A stretch of 64,000 nt of DNA from Strigops habroptila (taxonomy: Eukaryota; Chordata; Aves; Psittaciformes; Psittacidae): the NCBI RefSeq assembly GCF_004027225.2, contig NC_044289.2, forward strand, positions 7,801,761-7,865,760, written 5' to 3'. Each line of letters begins with the position of its first letter. Within the stretch, counting starts at the first letter, position 1. Positions 50,801-62,800 of this stretch are shown in pieces. Below the pieces are notes generated by a model. The model saw only the letters and a list, made by a program, of their open reading frames with translations. It had not been told where the DNA came from and did not search any database. A program made the position numbers and the translations under genes.

Positions 50801-53800
50801 TTCATAAATATAAATTAAATCTACAATTCCAGGGGGAAGCAGGCTGTGCTGCAGTCATCTCAGGCAGCAGGGGACAAGGAATATTTATTCCCTCATCATT
50901 TTTCTCCCCCCTACCCCACCCCCAAAATGTTCATTTCTTCCACACAAGAGGAGTAAAGAACAAAGCAAAATCTCTCATGCTGCTGTAGAAGTTCATGGCG
51001 AGTCCGCATGTTGCATGTGGGGTCCCCTTCAGCTCAAAAATAATATAATAGAATTAGAAGGTATACTACTGAGAGAAAAACGCATAAATATATTGAATGG
51101 CTTCTCTATAAAGAACTTACATAAATTAGTTCAAAGGAAGATGAGAGCAGCATACAGAATGACTACTGTAACATAAAATGTGAACAGGAAAGATCAGTCA
51201 TTGCTCAAAATAAAAGCAGAGTATCAAATAAAATTATTTGGTGACAAAAATAAACTACTTTAAAAAAAAAAAACCCAAAAAAAAACCAAAAAAAAAACAA
51301 ACAAACAAAAAAAACCAAACCCAAACAAAAAACAAAACAAAACAAAAAAACCCCCATACTTTAGCTGTAGAATCTTCTGCCACAGGATGCTGCTGCATAC
51401 CAGGAATTTCTATCAACTCAGAAAATGTTTAACTGAATTTCTGTAAGAAAAAATCCATCAAGGGCTATTAAACCAAAGATACTACATGGGAATCACCAAG
51501 TTGAAGACAACTGGAAAAGCACATGAGGGCAGTAGTACTGTATGGATGCTGGAGGAGGCATCCCTTTTTCACCACTCTGAGTCAGCATCTGGGGCTGGGG
51601 TGCATCTTTGGTATTACCTTTTAAATTGTTCTCATGTTCATGTGGCTAAAATTAATCTGGTCTAAAGAACTACGAGTATGAATTTACATGTGAGTTCCTG
51701 TAAGTGCATGTAAAAATTGAGAGCTATCATTCTGAGATTTATTTACAGCAATTCTTTCCTATAGTAACCATAATACACACTTCAGCTGTAACTGTGCTGT
51801 ATTTTTAAGCAGCAGTATGTGTTGAAATGCCAGTACCTAGGGTAACTGCTTCGGTTTGACTCAGTATTGGAAGCAGAGGTTGTAACATATCCTGCTTTTA
51901 TAATGTTCTGCACTTTGCTACAAGAGGCTGCAAAACGATCAAGGACTTGCTCCAGGTCAAATTACCTTGTTATTAGCATAATAGCTTCTTTTTATGGCAG
52001 AAAGAAAGATATTTCTTTACACAGTTACAGTGGGATGAGAATTAATTAGTGGTTCTTGAGGGCACAGAAGAATGTTATTTACCAGCACATCTACAAAAGG
52101 CAGTGTAGTAAGCTAAGGAAATGCCTGCGCAGCCTCCTGCCCAGCTGTGCCTCCACCTCCTACGGCAGCAACGTGCCTCCGATGCTCACGTATTCTGCCC
52201 TGCACAGGTCTTGTCCCATGAAACACATTCAGTGTTCCCAGGATAGCCTTGAGAGGGCTGTGGAATGAAACGTGCAGGAGATTAATCAATAAATCTTATG
52301 TGGATCCATATTTCAGAGGAATGTACAAACTGCATGCCTCTGGTTGAAGTACTGTTTTAATAGAAGGAACTTTCCAGTAATTCACAAAAGCTCAGTGGGA
52401 CCCAAAATCCTTCTATAGAGGCAACGTTGCTGAGTACCCACCAGGTTTTCTTGAACTCAAATGAGGGTCAACACTATCAAAGAGGGTGACTGTGACCCAT
52501 GGGATTAGGTGAAGTAATAGATGAGCTACTTAACTACCTTGTACCTCAAGAAGTCATTTATATCTCTGCAACTGGGAATAGGAGCTAATGTTGTGAATGT
52601 GGCCAGCCTGAGAACACTGTGTCTGGGATATTCTGTATTTCACTAAGAAGAGTGCTAAACAGTTTTAACAATGTCCATGGTGTGTTTTAATTAATCCTAT
52701 TTGTGCTCTTGTATGTAAGCTCCTGGGTATGATTGTTCTCATTTTTATCAGTTTTGCCCGAGTGGCATCTACTCCGAGAACATATTACTGTATGTGATTT
52801 CATTTAAATTTTCAGTTGTAATCAAAGATAAATTACTGTGTTCAGGATCTGGCACTGCAATTCAGGAAAGACTATTCCTTCAGTTTAAACAAGAGCTTAA
52901 AATCCCACCAGCTTATATAAATGCCATTTTCAATAGGGATGAATCGAGTTCCTGAAGAGACATGTACAGATAGAGTGAAGCTGAGAACGCTCCCATGCCA
53001 CATTTGTTAGTGATACACCAACATACTGCACTGCTGAAGCACTTTGGTTGTAACCTCCCTTAAAAAGCAAAACCTCACTGATTAGGTCTGAATTTTATTA
53101 TTTTTAATTTTTTCCCACTTTCTTAATATTTACCAAAAAACTAACCCCAGAACACATCAGAAGAAGCGGAGATGGTAAGCAATGAAAAAGCAGACATGTC
53201 TTCAGAAGCAGCGGCTCCTGACAAGGATGACAGTAAGAACCCAGAAGCCGCAGAAGTGAAACCCAAAAGAGAAGAAAGTAAAACTCCCAAAGCAAACCTG
53301 AGGAAGTTTTTTAAACTGGTAAGCAAGCAGTCGGTTTCAAGTGTTTACAGCAATGTGTGTGGTGCGAGGACGGGTGGTAATTCTTCACAAAATCTCTTGA
53401 AAAGACATGTCCATAGCATGCTGCAGCACAGCTATGCCTGCGTCCAGCGGCCTGTGCTGCTGCGGCACCTCACCCCGCCGCCATTTGCCCCCCGCCGCCA
53501 TTTGCCCCCCGCCGCCATTTGCCCCCCGCCGCCATTTGCCCCCCGCCGCCATTTGCCCCCCGCCCTGTGGTCGCTGCCGCCCGTGCCGCGTTCTGCATCT
53601 CCCTCTCGTGGCTCGCCCGGGAACAGCCCCGGGGCTCCGCGCCGGCCCTTTCCCCGCCACGAGGTGTCACAGGGCAGCCCGAGGGCTCTGAGCCTCCGAG
53701 GAAGGCTTCAGCTTCCCAAACCGTGCCCACGGGGTGCTGCGAGACCCGGGCAGGTGGTCCGGAAGCAAACCGTCCGCCATCAGCTTCGGCAGCATCCCCT

Positions 53801-56800
53801 GTCCCTGCGCTGCACCTTTGTTAAACCCTGTGCTTGCGTCGGGGGGGTGTGTTTTTAGAAGTGAATCTTATTTTGGCAGCTTATGTAGGTTTGCTAAGCT
53901 GGCACGTAAAAGTGTATGATTGCTGCTTCAGAGGTATTAGATGTTAGACAGAAAATAAAGGCACAAAGTAGTATGTAGTTCTTCCCAGAAGACTGGAGGG
54001 AAGAAGGAAAGCACTGATTTGATAACATGACCGGTGTCGTCGTGTGGTTATCCGCATAAAGCTATCCTGATGGATTGGCTTTATACATATATATGTGTGT
54101 ATATAATACATGCATATACATATATACATATTGAACATATATATGTGAAATATATATATAATATGAACATACATATGTATGTACACACATATATATATAT
54201 GTTCAAGGCCAGGTTGCACGGGACTTGGAGCAACCTGGTCTAGTGGAAGGTGTCCCTGCCAACGGCAGTGTGTTGGAACTGGATGAGCTTTAAGGTCCCT
54301 TCCAACCTAAACCAGTCTGGGATTCCATCATTTGTATACAAATGACAGGCAGACAGTATTCCTTGAAAGAGTCTGGAGAAGTGGCCAAGAAAGAAAATAA
54401 TCCAAGTCCAGAACGAACACTTCTCTGATTAAAGTTGGCCTTGAGGATTTATATAGCAATTGATCTATTTTGGCAAGGTTTACAAGTACGTGTGGAAGAT
54501 TTCTATTTTTAATCAGCACTGGGTTATTTTCAGGCAGTTACATTATGTGGGTGTCACAGTAGCTTATACATTAAAATGTGAAAAACGTAGTTACTTCCAA
54601 CACGTTGTAATAAATAGTGCAGGTACATCGCTCACAAGTACATGCTGGTACATACAGCTGTGAACAGCCACCTTGTCAAAGGTTACAATTCCTGAGTCAG
54701 ACCATAGAAGGTACATGCAACAACCCAAATGCTGATTTATTTTTTATTTCCAAAAGATTGGTGTTTCTTTTATTTTCAGGGTTTTGATAGCCCAACCCAC
54801 AATGGGTACATTTACTTTTGTTCTTCAAAGTTACTTTATTACATAGTCACTCTGGTGTATCTGAGGATCCAAGCTAAAATTCTTAATATCAGTCAAGAAT
54901 TATGCACCCAATGTGCCTTTAATTCCACATAAGATTTTACAAAATTAGTCAGTTTGGAAAAATCTCAACCTTATTCCTAAATCTGAGAGGACTTGTGGTC
55001 ATCCTGCATAAAGGCTTGTCACGGCGGCACGTGCCAGGCATGCAGAAGGTGACTCAGGAGCAATGCAGATGAAACCTTGATGTCTATGGCAACCATGACT
55101 TCAAATCATGTCACCCTACCCAAAAAAATAGCACAGATTAAAAAACATAAAGCTGTTCCACACCCATCTTAGTCACCATGGAAGAAAACAGAGCTGTATT
55201 AAAAGTGGTAGATGTAATACTGCTCTGATCAGAGCAGGGGTTTAATCCAGATTTTGGCCTAGAAAGACAGAACTGGTATGTAGGCAAACATCTACCCATG
55301 TGGGAAACAGAACTGTATTAACAGGGGAACTGGTTTTGCAGCTTTTTGAAACCTTTAATATTCATTTGCTCTACTTTTGACTATCAATTCCAAACGGATT
55401 GTGGATTACTTTAATGTATTTATTGTCCTTGAAGTATGTCCCAGGCTGTTTCCTCTGAATAACTTTGGGATTACTGGATCAGTGCCATGCTGTTGCGCAC
55501 AATCAAAAGTATGTAGCTGCTCTAGAGCTTCATGCTGACTGGATAGTCAGTATCTCTGATTCCTAAGGCAGACAGAAGGATTTTAAGCCACTGCTAAACA
55601 ACTAGTTCTGTAAAGCCTTTGAACTAGTGGTGAGTGCTGAAAATGCATGAAATGTTTAAGACTCCAACACAGGCTTGATTTTCTCACAAGGAAAAGCAAA
55701 GGAAGCAGGACTTTTTTGACAATACTTTATTATTTAATACCCATTCTGGCAATAGGTGGAGTATTGCTCTGGCTGCTGAAAGAGATTGACTTTTAATTTT
55801 ACGTTAATATGATTGTTTACTGGGTTTCTCTTCTGCCTGCAGAAGATGATCCCAAGGCATTCTGGTAGCATCCACAGTTATGTTACACAGGTCAACCACT
55901 CAGGTGCCTAAGAAAAGGTAGCTTATCTTCTTCTTGGGATCCAAGTTTGGGACTCACAAATTAAGTTTAATTCTACTTCACTCTATTGTGAGCCTCAGCC
56001 AGCAAGTCAGTTACTGTCCATGTGCCTCAGTTTTGACATATTCACCTCAGAGAGCACAAGCACAGGCCGATAGCAAGTAGACATTTAGATTCATAGCCCT
56101 GTAGTGACCATACTGACACAAGGATAGCCATTGCGGAACTAGGAGTAATTTACTTTGCAAAAGGCAGTGAGTATCTCGAAGACTGCCTGCTGACTTGCTC
56201 AGTACAGATGTCCCTTCTTATTTGTGATGAATCGTTTGCAATTGCAAAGGTCACAAAAGTCACTGCTGTGGTTAAAATGGGAGAGGGTTAACTAATGCTG
56301 TAAAAGCTATTGGGAAATTATAGAAAGATAGAACGTATTAGTTTAAATCCCCATGATTCAATAAGAGATGAAGAAATAGCACCGCTCTTTTACCTAAGAC
56401 ACACCTACATGAATGTGAAACCCTGTGCTTCTAAATTAAAGTCACTCATGCCTCATTAATCAAAATCAAAGAGCTATCTTATTATTTACGGGGTGGGATA
56501 CATCAACCTCAGTGCAGATGTCTTGATAGAAATGACTACACCTGAGCTAGTCACCCCGAGTTCTCTTTAAAGGTATTGAGTAGAGATGAGCAGGTCTGAG
56601 AACCCCATAAGATCTAGGACATGTCAGGTGATGTGAGCCCTGAAAGTCACTGCTTTTCTCCATAGAATATAAACTAAAGAGCTAGGTAAGATAAATAAAA
56701 AATGTCTGATTTGGGATGTTTTGTGGAGATAGGGAGTAAAATGGCAATTTTTAATCAGAATTACCAACTGTTAACTGGGCCTGTAGCCTTTGTCCTCAGC

Positions 56801-59800
56801 TGGGAAGCTGACGTGGTTGGTCTGAGATAGCATTGAGTATGGTCTCGACAAATAAAATATCCTACTTTCTGGATTAATGAAGATGTTCCCAAGGAGAATA
56901 TATCTTTCTGGAATAACAAAAAAGGCTTTTTCCAAATTTCAGCAGTGTCTATGCTGGCCTGCTTGTGCACATAAATAAACTTACACGTAAGAAATAGCAT
57001 TTGGAATCAAGTTGACTATTTTACATTGTCCCAACTTAATTTTCCTTCATTATTCATGAGAATGTAGCAAGTCCATTGTCTGTCCCCACTCTCCTCCATT
57101 TGAAGATATGCTGATCCACCCTTCTTGCTGCAGAAAGCAGAAAACCCTTTCAGGAGCAGCAATCCTAAATGACCAGAGGCAAGGATAAGAGGTCAGCAGT
57201 GCTCTAAATAGAAATCCTTGTGATACTTACATGTATGTTTCACAGAAGGCAAGAGGCCACTTTGTCCAATACTCTCATTTGTTTAAAAAAAGGTGGATTA
57301 CTAAAGGTTGGCTAAAATAGCTTTTTTTTTTTTTTTTTCCAGGATTGCTTATTTTAGGGGGAAAAGGTAGCAAAGTAGTTGCTGTTATAGCATAAACTTC
57401 TGCTTTTTAAGGCATTTAAAGACTTACTGAAATAGAAATGCAAACTAGATCTTATCACAATACATCTTCATACACTCTGGACTTAGTTTCTCTCCTGTAA
57501 TGTTAAGACAGACCACACTGTGCTTCCTCCCCTCCATTTCTGCAACCTGTTACGCAGATAAAGAGTCACGAGCATAAACATGCAAGAAGCTAAGCAGTGG
57601 CATGTTCCAGAAACAGATTTTCCCCCACAGTTTGTGACAAGTAATGAATTGTCATGGAGTGGTTTAGTTTTCTATCGTGCTGCTGCTACGTATTGATTTC
57701 CTGTGATTTTATAGGAAAATCAGAGACTGAAACTGATCCTTGCAGTAACACCAAACTGGTCCTTGCAGTAACACCAAACATAGGATCAAGCTGATACTGT
57801 TGTGCTTCAAGTAACAAATCTACAAGCTGCAGAAAACCACAAATCCGCCTGATCTATCTTTAGAACAAAAGTCACATCCTTTCATTGTTTTCATTGAAAT
57901 TAGGCAGTGAAAAATGACATTTAAATTTGGGCACTTTGAAATTCTGGAGTTTATTTTATGCTTTACTGCTAAGCTCTGTAGCTTATATAGTACTCAGGAG
58001 AATACCATGTTGAACTCTCTAACACACTTTTTAATTAAAAATATACATACCATTGCTTTTGTTTCTTTTATATCGTTAATTGTAACTAAACCTCAATCTA
58101 ATTGTCACAAATCTTGTAATGTTTATTCATTGAGCTAGTTTTGTCAAATGGGTTTTTCTCATTTTTAAATCTAGGTAGAAACAGGGGATCATACCTTAAA
58201 AACCTATTTCAGAGTCAAGGTTTGACTGGAATGACCTGCCAGTGCTACAGCCTCAGGGTCTGCTCTCATTGTCCAGGCTGGGAAAGGTGGGCACCAAGAA
58301 GAACCATTACTTCAACGGATATAGGGAGAAAGTATAAACTGGAAAGCAGAAATTGGGAAAAGTGGATGGTGATGATAAAATATAAAAATATATCTATAAA
58401 GCTGAGTGGGTTTTAATTATTCATGGAATATGCACTTAGTATGATTGTTAAATAGAAAGGAAGTCCCACTAGATCTTCTAAGACAGATTTGCCTCTGAAA
58501 AGCAAGCAAAAGCTCTTTCTTAGAAAACTACAGTGGCAGGGCTGATAGCACTGTCTTGTTTACTGCCTGCTCTGATCTCTGGTCCACGGAGACCTCGTTC
58601 ATGTTTCTCAGGCCTTAAAGGAAAAATTGACTTGCAAGAGACAATCACTTCACATAGAAAAGAACAAGCAGAAATCTACCTTGGAGATGTGGGTATTTCA
58701 AAAACGTTGGTAGAGTTTCTGAAATGTCTGGGTTTGGTTTAGTGTTGTAAAGAGTATCCTTACATCAAACCTTGCATATTTTGGCTCATGTGTGTTTTCA
58801 TGTTGACTTAATGCCTCAAACAGGAACCCAGTTAGGAGCCCTATAATCCTTTATCATTTTAGTCAGTCAAGGGTGATGGAGGGACAACCAGTTCGGATGA
58901 GGTAAATGCCTGGATTTTTTCATCTTTTGGTGATGGGTTGTTGTCACCTACTTCCATACAACTCTAGCTTTTGGAATGCAAAGGTCACTGAAAAAAAAGT
59001 GCTACATGTTCACTGGGCTTTAAATGTTTACATATTTCATTACTTATCTATTTTTTATGTATTCATACTATTAAACAAATTTTAAAGGGTTGCTATCAGA
59101 TTTTTTAAAATAAATAACCCAGGTATGTGCCTTTTCTTAAAATAGAGTTTTTATGTTCAGTTTTATTCCTATCCCTCTTGCCATTATTTTGCTTTCCTCA
59201 TGTGCCTTGGCTTAGGCAGAGAAATTAAATACACACAGCTAGAATAGTTTTTACTTTGATTCACTCTTCTGTTGAGGAAGGGACCAATTAAGTGGAAACT
59301 CTACAGATGAAAAATGAAAGTGAAAATGATAACTGGTCACTGCAACTTAAGAAAAGCCATGAAAAGGCTTTTTCTTTTTCAGTTTTTGTTTCTTGCATTC
59401 TATGTTCATAAAAGGTAAACCAAAACTTTGGATGTGACCTTTACAGTGTATTCTTTTTGGCTTTAAAAATGATTCAGAAAAATCACATTTGTATTAGAAA
59501 TGCAAATATAAATGTCTGAGAGTCAAACCCTCATCTGTCGCAAGTCGAGATATCCAGAATAATTACATTTAGTAATGAGAGATAAAACACAGGTTCTGAG
59601 TATAGACATAGGATTTCCTTTAACTTGAGTAAAACTGAAGTTGTATTGAAAACTGGCCTTTCAGAATTTCCTTTTTTATTTTCTTTTTTAATTATTAGTG
59701 AAATTATTTTCTCACTTCTCCTGTTTTCATGATGTCCTATGATAGTAAGGTTAATCTTTATGAATTATTTCTCTAAAAGCATCCCAAATATAGGTCTTGT

Positions 59801-62800
59801 CTTGTGACATTTATTCCTTCTGTTGTACAACAACCTTATGTAAGTGACTAAAAGTTACAGTCCTGGATGTACTTTTTATTATTTTAATTAGCAGCCAGTT
59901 TCCTTCCAGGCTTTTCTTAATCAACTTACTACTCTTTCTTCTTCTCTTGCTTGCACTGGTGTAACTAAGCACAGTTTTATTATACAGACAAGCTCAAGGC
60001 AGACTGTATCTGCTGTTGACTTTTTCCTTTTTTAGGATTTTTGTGAAATTTAGAGGGTTTTGTTCAATTATGCTATGGCATCTCTGGAATGCTGTGATTC
60101 TCCTTTGCTTTTCATCACTGCCATTCTGTATGCTAAGGAAATCATAACAGCACTGATCCAGAATCTGCAGAAATCTTGGGGTCTGCCTCTGTGCTTATAA
60201 AGCAGCCTTTTTTCAGTGCCTCTGTTAACGTTGAGAGAGTAAAAACAATCTGTCAGGTGCAGATCACTCTTTAGAATAAGAAACATTAACATGTTTCATT
60301 ATTCATAGGCTTCACTTTGTATTTCCTGAGCTGCTCCCATCAATATAAAATATGCCAATTTCCTGCCTTTCAAAGTTAATATGAAACACCTCAGAGATTA
60401 TCTGATTTGAACTTTTTTTTCTTATTTTGCCTGGAAAATGTATTATGAATTACTTTTTTTTTTTCAAGTGTTTTGTTTGACTAACATCAAAGGCTCAAAC
60501 CTGCTCACAGAAATAGTCGTGTTGCATCCAGGTCAGATTTGGCTGCAATACTGTTAACTCTTGGGCACTGACACAATCAAGCACATGTTGTGAGGAAGAC
60601 TTGGGTCTAATTTTACACCTGCAGAGTAAATCCACAGATTTCACAGTGTTAATAAGAGTTATTCTGGCACCTTTGAACTCAGACATACCCAGTCTCAAAG
60701 CTGTATTTTGGGTACTGTGGTTACTTTTGAATGACATGTGCACATTTGCAGTTGTACCAAAGACAAACATTTCAAAAGCAAACTTAGGCAAGTGAGAGCA
60801 GGAAGGGTCTTGTCAAACTAACTAATGGGGCCAGCAACTGACAGCTTCCCCTCGGATAGTTAATATGAGTCAAAAAGAAAGAGACAGGGTTAAAGTTGGG
60901 TTTATAAAGTTCTGTTTGTCTTTGTACTGGGAGAGCTCCTGCATCACCCGAACACTCAAAAGAGAATCCAAGCAGGTCTCTCTCTTCCAGCAAGGTGAAG
61001 AAGACACCTTCTGTGGTGCCTGTGCAGCCCCAGATGACAGTTCTCCCATACTCTGGCATTACTAAATGTGGATTAATAAGCTATTGACACTCAGATGGTG
61101 CCTGGCTATGGTGTGTGGGGCTACTGATCACTCGCATCTCCAGGTTTCATGTGCTGTCTCCATGGAAATCCCACAGAAGTAGAGCAAAGACTAGATTCAG
61201 GACTATTTTTAAGCCTAAAAGCAGACAAATCCAGATGTAAGCAAATATATACCCACATATGTCTGTCCTCTGGAAAAGGAAATAGTTAAATACAAGCACG
61301 TATTTTGTTGAGGACTTTAGCCTGCTGGTCAAGACTGAATGGATTAAATGGTTGCAGCTTCTATAATTTAAATGGGGGGGGGGGGGGTGTTAAGATTGGG
61401 TGTGGAAGAAAAGTGAATCAAGTGAAAACAGGCCAGCAGTAGTATTGCTACCCCCTCGCATTCTTGTTTCCCCAAAATTAGAGTTGCTTGAGGTTTTTTT
61501 TAAATAGATATGAGAGGTGTATTTGCATTTTGTTTCTCTGGAGTTTCTGCTTTCAGGTTTTTCTCTGAAATCATGATATCTAAAAATGCTTTTGTTTCTA
61601 ATGAAAGCTAAGCTTGTCATGTGAGCATATAACCCTCCTCCTCTAGAACATCAAATATCTCAAGACTAATGATAAAATCCCCAAAATAAACTTACACAGC
61701 ATTCAGCTCTGGGCTGTGCTTTAAGGGCAGATGTAAGATTTCCAGCTTTTCAACACGGCAAATTTATGTGCTATTTAAATTATTACGTTAATAAATACAG
61801 CAGTATAATTTTTTGCATAAGAAAACCAGAAAATCCCATTTACAAACAGATTTCCTATTAAAAGCATACCTAGTCACTTGCAGTGACAGTTTCATTGTCT
61901 TATCCTTTGTTTGCCAGGTACAATTTTTCTCCTGTCAACTTCAAACATATCCCTTGCTTCTCTGAGTTTCAGGATCTTTTCTTTTACTATGAACAGCTGC
62001 TCTGTCATTGTGTTTGGAATATTTGCTATCTCTTCTTTTGCACTTGTAGGTGAAATGATGCTGTGACCTTCCATAGCCAAACCCTGTGTTGCTAATTTTT
62101 TGGTGGAGTGTTGCAGTTTTGTAGAGGAGTTGATTTTTATCCTTTGCTTTATGTCGTCTTTCATTTCTTTCTTTTTCCTCACAAATCTTTCCCTTGCACT
62201 TTTTGAGTGCTTTCACAGCCTGGGATGCAAAAGCTGGGGTCTCAGTTGGCAGTGCATGCTTGTGATTCTCTGCATCTTTCCATGCATGTTCTCTGCCTCC
62301 TAAAAACAACTTCAGCATAGACATACATGTAAGTAAAGCAAGTCTATGCAGGGATGGTTTAATCCTGTAAGTAATTCTATCAGCTCCCTGGGAGTCCTTC
62401 CCTAAATCAAGGCTGCAGGAGTTCATCCCAAACTCTGTAAATGAAAACCTGTTGGACAGCAGGATTTCTCCCTGCCAGGTGGCCTTTCATTTTTTAATAT
62501 ATTTATGGATTGCCTTCCAAAATGTTTACATTTCACACTAAAAATAACCCGTGTTTGAAACTGCTTTAGACGTTAAACTCCACAGAGAGGCCAGTTGCCT
62601 CAGCTGAAAGTGAACCTGTGGGCCAAAAGAGCAAAGAGAGTTCAAAAGACAAGAAGTCTACAGTGGAGCTGAGCAAGCAGAAAGGCAGCAAACAGGAAAC
62701 CAGGGAGCAGCCAGACTCCAGGGAGCAGCAAGCAGCCGAGACCGACTCTATCCACAACGGAGGAGACGCTTCAAAGGAACCCTCCTTCAAGAAGACAGAG

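Larger units (their letters stand above)
44596..53150 (+). other. BCAS1 intron 7
   Basis: About 8.6 kb. Contains the CR1 fragment at 46369-46983, the T20 run and the A-rich tract at 51.3 kb. No in-phase exon was found, although human BCAS1 has a longer segment between KLFWKK and the KREESK block; exon 8 seems to cover it in diverged form. Confidence 0.7.

Noticed and set aside
52056..52268. Local GC-richer 70-codon frame in intron 7.
   Set aside because: No recognisable content and no phase-0 splice sites; the GC rise is mild.
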